A DNA stretch of 64,000 nt from contig MGRG01000014.1 in the NCBI GenBank assembly GCA_001798075.1, positions 1 through 64,000 on the forward strand. Reading direction: 5' to 3'. The DNA comes from Deltaproteobacteria bacterium RIFCSPHIGHO2_01_FULL_43_49 (GTDB lineage Bacteria; UBA10199; SPLOWO2-01-44-7). A program made the position numbers and the translations under genes. Positions within the stretch are counted from its first letter, which is position 1; the number at the start of each line of letters is the position of its first letter. The notes beneath the pieces are model-generated. The model ran no database searches, was not told where the DNA came from, and saw only the letters and a program-made list of their open reading frames with translations. This document shows, one piece after another, positions 20,477 through 29,311 of this stretch.

Positions 20477-20830
20477 ATGCGAAATTTAATGAAGGTGTTG
20501 GGTGCGGTCGTTTGTATCGTTGGCTTTTGGGTGGCCTCCAGTGGTGCCAAAGATCTCAAGACTTGGGAAAACGGGTCTTTGCTATTGAGTCCAGCAACCG
20601 ATTCCGTTCAACCTGTTCTTTGTTCCGCAGTGAATGCCGATAAATCTATGCTGCTTGCTCAGTCTTCTTGTCCTGGTGGTGGACATGGCTGTATTACTTC
20701 AGCCTGTGGTGTTATGTCGGGACAGATTTATTGCTGTCCTTATGGGCATCGTTATCTCAATCACTGCGATTGTCTTTGCTATACTGGCAATAATTTTGAC
20801 TGTAACTCTTATTCCTATTGTAACCAGTAG
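20477..20830 (+). CDS. Small secreted Cys-rich protein, unknown
   Basis: N-terminal signal-like segment; about 10 Cys in the last ~53 residues (CPGGGHGCITSACG...YCCPYGHRYLNHCDCLCY). Confidence 0.55.
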   Translation: MRNLMKVLGAVVCIVGFWVASSGAKDLKTWENGSLLLSPATDSVQPVLCSAVNADKSMLLAQSSCPGGGHGCITSACGVMSGQIYCCPYGHRYLNHCDCLCYTGNNFDCNSYSYCNQ

Positions 20831-20838
20831 CCAGGAAG

Positions 20839-21636
20839 CTAGAGGAAAATCTTTAATGGACGTACTCCACCCCGCGCTGTGACTTTTGCATAGCGCGGGA
20901 CATGGAAATAGAGTTTACCACCATCGATAAAAATCATTCCAGAACGCATTTCCGAAGTTATTGTTACCTTTTGACCGGGCCTTAAAAAACCCTTCACTAA
21001 ATGGTAGTTGTTTTTAGGATAGTGAAAAGGTTCCCGAACGAAGTATTGAATCCTTTTCGAAAACGGAGAGTCCTTTTTCCCACCCGCTGAATAGAGTGCT
21101 GCTGTGGAACCGGCCCCGGTTGCGACCCAAACGCCAGAGCTTTTTTGTTCTTCTTTTTTGAGCCCAATACGGATTTGGTATCTTGCCGTCTCTCCTTGTA
21201 GCCTGCAAGCGAAAAGCATATCGTTGAGCGCACAATAAGGTAATTTCACGCCGCTTATTCTAATTTCCAATCTTGGAAGCTCTACGGGTTTCCTTTTCCC
21301 CGAAAAAATTTCTTTGAGACGCCTTTTAAAATTTTTGGGATTCGCGTGGCAAAAATAGCCCGTACTTGTCTGAGGCGCTGAATTAATGCCAAAAAGAAGT
21401 GCTGAACCCGCAAAATGGGATGCCGCCAAAACAGTGCCATCTCCACCCACCGTAATAATCAAATCGGTTTTAAGAGGATTCTTAAGTTTGTTACGATCCA
21501 CCACACGAAACCGAACGTCTAGACTTTCCAACAAGTGGATGACCTCCTTTAGTGTTTCTTTGTGGATGTGTTTGGTCGTTTTGCGGAGATCATGAAAATG
21601 GAGTTTTGTGACGACAACAACTTGCTTAATCTTCAT
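20839..21636 (-). CDS. nadK: NAD kinase
   Basis: LIITVGGDGTVLAASHFAGSALLFGINSAPQTSTGYFC; ALNDMLFAC; start set at internal ATG. Confidence 0.88.
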   Translation of the reverse strand: MKIKQVVVVTKLHFHDLRKTTKHIHKETLKEVIHLLESLDVRFRVVDRNKLKNPLKTDLIITVGGDGTVLAASHFAGSALLFGINSAPQTSTGYFCHANPKNFKRRLKEIFSGKRKPVELPRLEIRISGVKLPYCALNDMLFACRLQGETARYQIRIGLKKEEQKSSGVWVATGAGSTAALYSAGGKKDSPFSKRIQYFVREPFHYPKNNYHLVKGFLRPGQKVTITSEMRSGMIFIDGGKLYFHVPRYAKVTARGGVRPLKIFL

Positions 21637-21673
21637 ACGAGGGCTATATTGTTTTAAAATCCAAAAGAGGTCA

Positions 21674-21811
21674 AACAAAAATAACCAATGACCAAGCACC
21701 AATTACCAGATAATAACCAAATACCAATAACCAAACTTTAATTGTTTGGTAATAGATTATTGTGAAATTGGTGATTGTTTGGTGTTTGGAATTTGGTTAT
21801 TGGTTATTTAG
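21674..21811. repeat. AT-rich palindromic repeat (AACCAATAACCAAAxxCCAA type), family F
   Basis: aataaccaatgaccaagcaccaattacc... and inverted ...ggtgtttggaatttggttattggttatt. Confidence 0.8.
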
Positions 21812-22345
21812 ATGACACCTACTTCAAAAATAGGCATCTTGGGTGGTTCGTTTAATCCGCCGCATCTGGGGCACGTGGGAATTTGTCGTTATGTTTTGGA
21901 GCAAAAGAAGGTGGATGAGGTTTGGGTGATTCCCTGTTTTGAGCATCCTTTTGATAAACCGTTAGTCTCTTTTGATCATCGGTTTAAAATGTGTGAACTG
22001 ACTTTTAAAGAATTTGACGACAAGGCTGTCGTGAAAGATGTCGAAAAACAGCTGGGTGGAAAAAGTTTTACGTTGCGAACCGTTCAATTCCTCAAAAAAG
22101 AAAACCCCAAATTGGAGTTTTTTTTGATTTTGGGAGAAGACGCGGCCAAAGAGGCAAAAACTTGGCATCAATATGACAAGCTAAAAAAAGCTGTTAGCTG
22201 GCTTATTATACCGCGTGGGCCAGAATCACCAGTTCCCGACGTGAGTGCCACGGATATCCGCAAGATATTGCAGGAAGGGAAAAATGTGGGAAAATATCTG
22301 CCGCAACTGGTCTATCAATACATTGTCCAAAATCGTTTGTATTAA
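21812..22345 (+). CDS. nadD: Nicotinate-nucleotide adenylyltransferase
   Basis: IGILGGSFNPPHLGHVGICRYVLEQ...SATDIRKIL. Confidence 0.93.
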   Translation: MTPTSKIGILGGSFNPPHLGHVGICRYVLEQKKVDEVWVIPCFEHPFDKPLVSFDHRFKMCELTFKEFDDKAVVKDVEKQLGGKSFTLRTVQFLKKENPKLEFFLILGEDAAKEAKTWHQYDKLKKAVSWLIIPRGPESPVPDVSATDIRKILQEGKNVGKYLPQLVYQYIVQNRLY

Positions 22346-22351
22346 GAAAGT

Positions 22352-22399
22352 GCTGAAAAAGTAGTAGGGCCTGCCCCGGGCCACCCACTACTTTTTCAG
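22352..22399. repeat. Family B palindromic element, minimal copy
   Basis: ctgaaaaagtagtaGGGCCTGCCCCGGGCCACCCactactttttcag. Confidence 0.85.
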
Positions 22400-22401
22400 A
22401 A

Positions 22402-22959
22402 CTAAAACTTAACCTTGGGGACTTCTTTGGCTGCTTCTTCTGCTTTGAAATAGACCTGTTGTTTGGGAAAAACGGTGAATCGAACAACAATATTATTGGG
22501 AAATTGTTGTGCAAAGGTGTTGTAAGCGTTGACTTGTTCGTTAAAACGTCGACGTTCGACGGAAATCCGATTTTCGGTTCCAGCGAGTTCATCCTGCAGG
22601 GCTAAAAAATTTTCGTTGGCTTTAAGCTGGGGATAGTTTTCGGCAACAACCAGCAAACGACCCAAGGCGGCAGTGAGTTGGTCATTGGCCGCAATTTTGT
22701 CTGGGATAGTCTGGGCCTGACCAACTTTGGCCCTTGCTTCCGTCACATCAATAAAAACTTTTTGCTCGTGGGCAGCATAGCCTTTGACTGTCTCCACAAG
22801 ATTAGGAATCAGGTCATTTCGTCTTTGTAAAACATTTTCTACCTGAGACCAGCCTTCTTGCACCCCTTGATTAAGCTTAACGATCTGATTGTATTTCCCA
22901 ACCCCCATCAAGGCCACAATGACGACAACTGCCAATACAATCCAAAGAGTTTTTTTCAT
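22402..22959 (-). CDS. LemA family protein
   Basis: YNQIVKLNQGVQEGWSQVENVLQRRNDLIPNLVETVKGYAAHE. Confidence 0.95.
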   Translation of the reverse strand: MKKTLWIVLAVVVIVALMGVGKYNQIVKLNQGVQEGWSQVENVLQRRNDLIPNLVETVKGYAAHEQKVFIDVTEARAKVGQAQTIPDKIAANDQLTAALGRLLVVAENYPQLKANENFLALQDELAGTENRISVERRRFNEQVNAYNTFAQQFPNNIVVRFTVFPKQQVYFKAEEAAKEVPKVKF

Positions 22960-23660
22960 AGGTCCTCCAACTTGTCGACGAATCTAATCATCGTCTTGAG
23001 TTCTGTCAAGTAGGCTTCCAAGATTGATGGCACTTCCTCTTTTCTGGGATAGGCATGGTGCCCCTCTCGCACTTCGATGAGATTTAAAAAAACATCGGAA
23101 TGGATATCTGTCAGGAGGGCCAATTGCTCGATTCTTTTTTGCCAATTTTGTTCGGGTTTTCTTTTAAGAAGGTATAAAATTCCTTTCATTAGAGTGAGAA
23201 TTGACGGCAGTGATTTCATGATAAAGCCTATCAAAATTTTAGAGTCACCGCTTAAACAGGCTGGGTGATTTTTTAGCTGAAGATATTTAGCACGCAATTC
23301 TGTTTCTAGTTGGTGTCTTAAGTTATGGAGGTGGACAGTAAAAAGAGGGAGTGGTTTTCCCAACAAGATCTTATGTGATTCTTGAAGTTCCAAAAATTCA
23401 AGAGGAAAAACGTCGATAGAGCTCTTAAAAAACTCAATATCCCAAATGAGGGGAGGGGGGTTCTGTTTCAACCATTTTTTGATAACTTTTTGGCCCGTCA
23501 GTGGGTTTGTTTCTAAAGTTTTTTGAGTTAGAATCAAGAGATTATAATTAGAAATTTTATCCTGATAATTTCCACTGACCGCTGACCCGTAGAGAACAAC
23601 CGATTCCAGGTTATGGCTAAAACATCCCTGGATTGTCGGTATCAAATCTTCTGGCTTCAT
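22956..23660 (-). CDS. Nucleotidyltransferase-domain protein
   Basis: LESVVLYGSAVSGNYQDKISNYNLLIL (GS-type NTase signature). Confidence 0.7.
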   Translation of the reverse strand: MKPEDLIPTIQGCFSHNLESVVLYGSAVSGNYQDKISNYNLLILTQKTLETNPLTGQKVIKKWLKQNPPPLIWDIEFFKSSIDVFPLEFLELQESHKILLGKPLPLFTVHLHNLRHQLETELRAKYLQLKNHPACLSGDSKILIGFIMKSLPSILTLMKGILYLLKRKPEQNWQKRIEQLALLTDIHSDVFLNLIEVREGHHAYPRKEEVPSILEAYLTELKTMIRFVDKLEDL

Positions 23661-23667
23661 ATTACCT

Positions 23668-23780
23668 CCTATTAAAAATTAAATATAAAAAATCAAATTC
23701 CAAAATGACAATCCAAAATCTAAAATTTTTGAATTTTGGTATGTCATTTTGACTTTTGCATTTTGGATTTTAATTTTTAC
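23668..23780. repeat. AT-rich palindromic repeat, family F
   Basis: aaatcaaattccaaaatgacaatccaaaatctaaaatttttgaattttggtatgtcattttgacttttgcattttggattt. Confidence 0.8.
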
Positions 23781-24514
23781 CATCCCACAGAACCTCCTCC
23801 CCCTCCGGAAGATCCTCCACCAAAACCTCCAAATCCACCACCACCACCGAAACCCCCAAAGGAGCTTCCTCTACTGCCACTTGTCAGCAACATCGCTAAA
23901 AATAATTTTGGATGACGGATAAAAAGAATAATAAAAATAAGAATGATTAATAAAGTAAAAATTGATTGCAGTTTGCTGCTCTTTTTTGGTGGCGCCCTTT
24001 CGGCACTCGCAGGGTTTGTAAAGAGGTCGTTGAGCGCCGTTACCGTATCGATAATTCCCGCAGGGATATTGTTCGCTTTTGCTTGAGGAACAAAATAGTC
24101 CCGCAAAAAACGTGTTGCTTTCGCATCATTGAGAATTCCTTCCAGTCCATATCCCACTTCAATACGGGCCTTGCGCTCATTGGGTGCCACCAAAAAGAGC
24201 AAACCATTATCTCTTTCTTTTTTGCCGATTTTCCAGGTTTCAAAAAGTTTTACAGCATAATCTTCGACGGTCTCGCCTTCCAAAGAGGGGACAGTGATAA
24301 TTGCCAATTCAATCGAGGTCTCTTTTTCAAGCCGGCTGGCTAGGTTTTCCAAAGTCCGTTTGGTGTCTTGATTCAGGATTGATGCAAAGTCATTGACATA
24401 CCCTTGAGGGGAGGGTAAAGCCCAAACTACGGACCGTGGACTAAGGACTAGGGACCAAGGACCTAAAAAGAACAAGATAAAGAGGGGGAAGATATGAAAT
24501 TTAAAAAAACGCAT
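23777..24514 (-). CDS. TPM-domain (YgcG-like) membrane protein with Gly/Ser C-terminus
   Basis: PSPQGYVNDFASILNQDTKRTLENLASRLEKETSIELAIITVPSLEG...; GGFGGGGGFGGFGGGSSGGGGGSVGW. Confidence 0.9.
   Translation of the reverse strand: MRFFKFHIFPLFILFFLGPWSLVLSPRSVVWALPSPQGYVNDFASILNQDTKRTLENLASRLEKETSIELAIITVPSLEGETVEDYAVKLFETWKIGKKERDNGLLFLVAPNERKARIEVGYGLEGILNDAKATRFLRDYFVPQAKANNIPAGIIDTVTALNDLFTNPASAERAPPKKSSKLQSIFTLLIILIFIILFIRHPKLFLAMLLTSGSRGSSFGGFGGGGGFGGFGGGSSGGGGGSVGW
24431..24463. repeat. GGACC(N)GGACT short tandem repeat inside TPM-protein signal region
   Basis: ggaccgtggactaaggactagggaccaaggacc, read on the minus strand as GPWSLVLSPRSVV. Confidence 0.75.
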
Positions 24515-25108
24515 ACTGTTTTAGCTGCACTGTTGATACCGATTTTACTGGTGCAATGCAAAGGGAAAGGAAATGAGGTCTCCATGCCAAAGCAAACGAC
24601 GACAAGCAGTTTGGAAGCTCCCAAGACTCCTAATGTGGAGGCTAACAAGAAATATTTTGCAACAATCAAGACATCAAAAGGAAATATTAAAGTAGAGCTT
24701 TATCCCAATGAGGCTCCACTTTCCGTTACTAATTTTGTTCAGTTGGCTCAGAAAAAATTCTATAATGGTCTCACTTTTCACCGCATTATCCCCGGTTTCG
24801 TGGTCCAAGGTGGTGACCCAACGGCAACGGGGTCAGGTGGGCCGGGTTATACGATTCCAGCTGAGATAAAATTACTTCACAAAGAAGGGGCTTTGGCTTG
24901 GGCGAGACTGCCGGAGGTTGATCCCATGGGGAGAACTCTCAACCCAGAGAAACGTTCTAGCGGTTCCCAGTTTTATATTACTTTAACTCCACAACCTTCA
25001 CTAGACGGGGGCTACACCGTTTTTGGCCAAACTGTTGGAGGGATGGATGTGGTCCGCCAAATTCAACGCGGTGACGTTATTCAAGAAGTAGCCATTCAGG
25101 CAGAATAG
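24494..25108 (+). CDS. Cyclophilin-type peptidyl-prolyl isomerase, lipoprotein
   Basis: TSKGNIKVELYPNEAPLSVTNFVQLAQKKFYNGLTFHRIIPGFVVQGGDPT; N-terminal LLVQC lipobox-like. Confidence 0.93.
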   Translation: MKFKKTHTVLAALLIPILLVQCKGKGNEVSMPKQTTTSSLEAPKTPNVEANKKYFATIKTSKGNIKVELYPNEAPLSVTNFVQLAQKKFYNGLTFHRIIPGFVVQGGDPTATGSGGPGYTIPAEIKLLHKEGALAWARLPEVDPMGRTLNPEKRSSGSQFYITLTPQPSLDGGYTVFGQTVGGMDVVRQIQRGDVIQEVAIQAE

Positions 25109-25337
25109 TTTTACACGTGGCCGAAGCTTTTCCTGTGTTTGCCAACGCCAAAAGGAACATGCGGTTTGTTTGTTCTAGAAGGCCCCATTGATTTAGAGCC
25201 CGTCTCTCTGTTCCATCTGTTTTTAGTCTGACTCCATTCGGATTTTTGGTCGGGCTTTTGGGGTGGGGTCTTTTCTTCTATGCGGGACGCCATACAATAC
25301 CTCCTTCTGGTGGAATGGTACCACAAAGAGACGAAAA

Positions 25338-27953
25338 TCAATAAGCATTTTCAAATTCTGGCTGTTCTCTCTGGGCTTTTGGCTCTTCTTGGTAGGAGGG
25401 GGCTGTTTCTAAATCGGCCTCAAAAAAATCGACTGATCGATCTTGGCTTGTTCCCCCCTCTCCGGCATAAGTGGGCATGGGGGTGACCTCCGCAAATTTA
25501 GCGGAACCACCCGCCAGTGCGAAAATATCTTTTTTCTCGACTTCTGGAGGGATTGAAAAAGGTTTGGGAGCCCAATCTTTGGTGGCCTCTTGCATAAAAT
25601 CTAAAAAAATCGGTGCTGCGGTCCTTCCTCCTTGTTCCCCTCTCCCAATGGAACGAACAGCGTCGTGACCGACCCAAACACCGGCTGCCAAATCGGGGAC
25701 GTAACCAACAAACCAGGTATCGGTTTCATCATTGGTCGTTCCTGTTTTTCCAGCGACCGGTTTCCCCAATTTTTTAACCCGCTGAGCCGTTCCCATGTTG
25801 ACGACATCACTCATCAACCGAACCATGAGATAGGCTGTTTGTGGCGTTATGACATGGCCGGGGGGAATGTTATTTCCATAGAGAACTTTGAGTTCACTCG
25901 GGTAGAGGTCGAGTTTGTCTTGTTCGATGAAAACTTTATTTTTCTCAAAAAGCTCTTGATTGAAGTCTCCCGAAGTCTTCCCCAACATTTTGTCGATTTC
26001 AGTCGGTTTTGTTTCAACGGAAGACATGGCAAGTGCTTGGTGCTCTTCCAACGTATTTCCTTCTTGGTCGACAATTTTGGTTACAAAAACAGAAGGGCGA
26101 TAGATTCCAAGGTTTGGGAAAGTGGCATAGGCTGTCACCATCTCATTGAGGTGAACACCATTAGCCCCCAGCGCCATCGAAGGGTATTTGTGAATTGTTG
26201 TCGTAATCCCCATTTTGCGAATGTAGCCGGTTAGATAATGGAGTCGGATATGATACGCGACCCTCGCTGTTGCAACATTATAGGAATTAACAATGGCTTG
26301 ATGAAGGGTTGTGAGACCTCGAAATTTGCCATCATAATTTTTGGGACTCCAGACCTCATTCCCAACCGGTATGGTAAAAGGGGCATCGGCGATCTGGGTT
26401 TTGAACGTGTAACCTTTGTCTAACGCGGCCGCATAAATGAATGGTTTAAAAGAAGAGCCCGGCTGTCTGAGTGCATCCATCGCACGGTTGAATTCACTTT
26501 TGCTAAAGTCATAACCCCCAACCATTGCCTTCACAAAACCGGTAGAGGTCTCTTGTGAGAAGAGGGCCCCTTGAATAATCGGTTCTTGATAGAAGGAAAA
26601 TTTATTATTTTCTTCCGCACGAACCCGTATCACGTCGCCTACTCGCAGCGTATGGGAAGGGTCACTCATATAAAGATTTTCTTCATACCCAAGTTTAGTT
26701 TGGTCAAAAGTGACATCTTTTCTAGGAACAACACCCGCCGTTCTCCCTACAGAGACAAGTGTATTGGATCCTTCGAAACCAGTGACGGCAGCGGGATAGA
26801 TTTCTCCGACCTCAATGGGGGTTGGCTCTTCTTTAGCAAGGGGTATCGGTGGAAAGAGAAGCCATTTTTTCTGAGACTCACTTAAAATTTGCTCATGAAG
26901 TTTTTCTTTTTGTGCCGTAAGGGCTTTAGCATCGACATGGTCGATTGTTCCTCGCCAGCCGGTTCGTCTGCGATCGATAACTTCTAAACCTCTCCGTACG
27001 GCCGCCGTGGCGGCCTTTTGCATGGTGGGATCAATTGTCGAATAAATTTTGAGCCCGCCGTAGTAGAGTTTTTCTTCCCCATATTTTTTTAGGAGGACTT
27101 GTCTCAAATATTCTAAAAAATGAGGGGCAACCGCAAGGTTGCTATCCTTGTCTGTTCCCTGGAGATAGATTTTCACTTTGGTGTTGAGGGCCTCAATCCG
27201 ATCTTTGTTGGTAATAACCTTTTCCTCCACCAGTCTTGACAATACATATTCTTGCCTTTCTCTTGTTTTGTCAGAATGGCGGATAGGTGAGTAGAGTTCT
27301 GGGGCCCGCGGCAGAGCTGCTAGCAAAACCATCTCAGAAAGGTTTAAGTTTTTTAAATCTTTGTGAAAATAATCTTCGGCGGCGGCCTTGACGCCATAAG
27401 CCCGGTTCCCAAAATAAATCTGATTAAGATAAAGATATAGAATCTGATCTTTTGTGAGATAGCGCTCCAGGCGTGTTGCTAAAATCGCCTCTCGGATTTT
27501 TCTGGCGTAGGATTTTTGACGAGACAAAAGAAGAGAGCGTGTTACCTGTTGCGTGATAGTGGAACCTCCTTGCACAATCCCTCCTGACCTCAAATTGGCA
27601 AGGAAGGCACGCAACGTCCCCCTAAAATCGACACCGCGGTGCTCAAAAAACCTGGCATCTTCCGCAGCCAGAAAAGAACTAATCAACAGAGGGGGTATCT
27701 CTTCAATCGGTATGAGGTGGCGTCTTTCCTCATTCCAAAATTCCCCGATACGGGTTCCATCAGCCCCATACACTTCTGAGACAAGATAGGGGTGATAATC
27801 CGAAATGCTCTGAATATTGGGGAGGTCTCTAGCGAAGTAAAAATAGACAACCATGATGACAACAACGAGGGTGCAAATGAGCGTGACAAAAATGGTCGCA
27901 ACAACTTTTAAAAACCGCGCAACGCCTTTAAGAGTTTCGAAGAAATTTGCCAT
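25338..27953 (-). CDS. Penicillin-binding protein 1A-type transglycosylase/transpeptidase
   Basis: EDARFFEHRGVDFRGTLRAFLANLRSGGIVQGGSTITQQVTR; RQPGSSFKPFIYAAALDKG; GKTGTTND. Confidence 0.95.
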   Translation of the reverse strand: MANFFETLKGVARFLKVVATIFVTLICTLVVVIMVVYFYFARDLPNIQSISDYHPYLVSEVYGADGTRIGEFWNEERRHLIPIEEIPPLLISSFLAAEDARFFEHRGVDFRGTLRAFLANLRSGGIVQGGSTITQQVTRSLLLSRQKSYARKIREAILATRLERYLTKDQILYLYLNQIYFGNRAYGVKAAAEDYFHKDLKNLNLSEMVLLAALPRAPELYSPIRHSDKTRERQEYVLSRLVEEKVITNKDRIEALNTKVKIYLQGTDKDSNLAVAPHFLEYLRQVLLKKYGEEKLYYGGLKIYSTIDPTMQKAATAAVRRGLEVIDRRRTGWRGTIDHVDAKALTAQKEKLHEQILSESQKKWLLFPPIPLAKEEPTPIEVGEIYPAAVTGFEGSNTLVSVGRTAGVVPRKDVTFDQTKLGYEENLYMSDPSHTLRVGDVIRVRAEENNKFSFYQEPIIQGALFSQETSTGFVKAMVGGYDFSKSEFNRAMDALRQPGSSFKPFIYAAALDKGYTFKTQIADAPFTIPVGNEVWSPKNYDGKFRGLTTLHQAIVNSYNVATARVAYHIRLHYLTGYIRKMGITTTIHKYPSMALGANGVHLNEMVTAYATFPNLGIYRPSVFVTKIVDQEGNTLEEHQALAMSSVETKPTEIDKMLGKTSGDFNQELFEKNKVFIEQDKLDLYPSELKVLYGNNIPPGHVITPQTAYLMVRLMSDVVNMGTAQRVKKLGKPVAGKTGTTNDETDTWFVGYVPDLAAGVWVGHDAVRSIGRGEQGGRTAAPIFLDFMQEATKDWAPKPFSIPPEVEKKDIFALAGGSAKFAEVTPMPTYAGEGGTSQDRSVDFFEADLETAPSYQEEPKAQREQPEFENAY

Positions 27954-28051
27954 GTCGCGAAGAACGCTAACACAAAGCCACCATATTGACAATCTTTGGA
28001 AATCATGTATACCGCACCCGTCAATTTTTGATAAAAATAAAAGGAGGAATC

Positions 28052-28273
28052 ATGAAAAGACGTATCTTACTCGTAACGTTGGTCGCTTTTGCGGCTATCG
28101 GCTCGCTCTCTTTCGGTTGTAACAGAATGAAAGGTAGCGAAACAACGGCAGCCCCTGTAGCGGAACCAGCTCCAGCACCTGTTGCAGAACCTTCTGCACC
28201 AGTGGCGCCTGAAGGAACACAGCCCGCACAGCCTGAGGCAGCGCCTAGCCAACCCAGCCAACCTGGGCAATAA
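28052..28273 (+). CDS. Small Pro/Ala-rich predicted lipoprotein
   Basis: SD aggagg; MKRRILLVTLVAFAAIGSLSFGCNRMKG then PAPVAEP repeats. Confidence 0.65.
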   Translation: MKRRILLVTLVAFAAIGSLSFGCNRMKGSETTAAPVAEPAPAPVAEPSAPVAPEGTQPAQPEAAPSQPSQPGQ

Positions 28274-28282
28274 GTTTTAGTT

Positions 28283-28343
28283 AGCCCCACCACTTGTTTC
28301 TGGGCTGCAAGCCCACTTTGTGGGCAAAACAAGTGGTGGGGTA
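28283..28343. repeat. Long palindrome with nested hairpins
   Basis: ccccaccacttgttt-ctgggctgcaagcccactttgtgggca-aaacaagtggtgggg. Confidence 0.7.
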
Positions 28344-28353
28344 GATTGATAAG

Positions 28354-28397
28354 ATAAAACCCCTTTTGGTTCATCACCAATGGGGGTTTTTCTTTAC
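28354..28397. terminator. Bidirectional rho-independent terminator-like hairpin
   Basis: aaaaccccttttggttcatcaccaatgggggtttttc between convergent genes. Confidence 0.65.
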
Positions 28398-29311
28398 GAT
28401 TTATTTTTTTTAGAGATCGTACGGTTTCGGCCCGCTTGTTTCGCTTTATAAAGGTACTGATCCGCTGCCTCAATGAATGCTTCCGGCGAGCTGAATTCCT
28501 CTCCTCCATCCAAAGTGGCAATGCCGATACTAATTGTAACGGGAATGGTTGCCGACTCGAAATGGGCCGGTTGTGTTTCTATCGTTTTACGAATTCGTTC
28601 TGCAAGTTGAAAAGCACCTTGCTCCTCCGTTCCCCTAAGAATAATTACAAATTCTTCGCCACCATAGCGTGCAAAGACATCTTCCCCCCGCACCATTTTT
28701 TTGATCGTCTCTGCTAAGTGAGCTAACACAAAATCGCCGGCTAAGTGACCTTGCGTGTCATTTATTTTTTTGAAATGATCGACATCAATCATGGCAAGTG
28801 ACAAAGGATTTTTTGCCCTTTTGGCATGACTGAATTCTTCTTTGAGACGATCTAAAAAATAACGCTTGTTAAAAATACCTGTTACCGCATCGACGACGGC
28901 CATTTTATAAAGTTCCTTGTGAAAAATGTTTTCAATATTGTCTTGATAAGCAAATTTGAAGATGGTTGAAGAGGAAATTTGGACTTTGTCCCCATCCTTC
29001 AAGATTTGACTTTGCATTCTTTTGCCGTTCACAAAAGTCCCATTGGTCGAGCCAAGATCGGTAAGCGTTGTCTCTCCACTCACAACCTTAACGGAGAGGT
29101 GTTTTCTCGAAATGCGACTATCATTAATGGAGACGTCAATATCCTCCGCTCTACCCAGGATGGTTTCCCCTTCTTTTAGTTGTTGAAGTTTCCCTACTAA
29201 CGGCCCGGAAAGAAAGAGGATATAGGCTTTCTTTTCTGCCTCGGTAGGCATCTTTTCTACCTTGGTGACAATGGTTTGTTCCGTTGGGTCCTGCTTCGGT
29301 TTTTTAGTCAT
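28394..29311 (-). CDS. FHA domain - GGDEF diguanylate cyclase
   Basis: ILGRAEDIDVSINDSRISRKHLSVKV; FARYGGEEFVIIL (GGEEF). Confidence 0.95.
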   Translation of the reverse strand: MTKKPKQDPTEQTIVTKVEKMPTEAEKKAYILFLSGPLVGKLQQLKEGETILGRAEDIDVSINDSRISRKHLSVKVVSGETTLTDLGSTNGTFVNGKRMQSQILKDGDKVQISSSTIFKFAYQDNIENIFHKELYKMAVVDAVTGIFNKRYFLDRLKEEFSHAKRAKNPLSLAMIDVDHFKKINDTQGHLAGDFVLAHLAETIKKMVRGEDVFARYGGEEFVIILRGTEEQGAFQLAERIRKTIETQPAHFESATIPVTISIGIATLDGGEEFSSPEAFIEAADQYLYKAKQAGRNRTISKKNKS

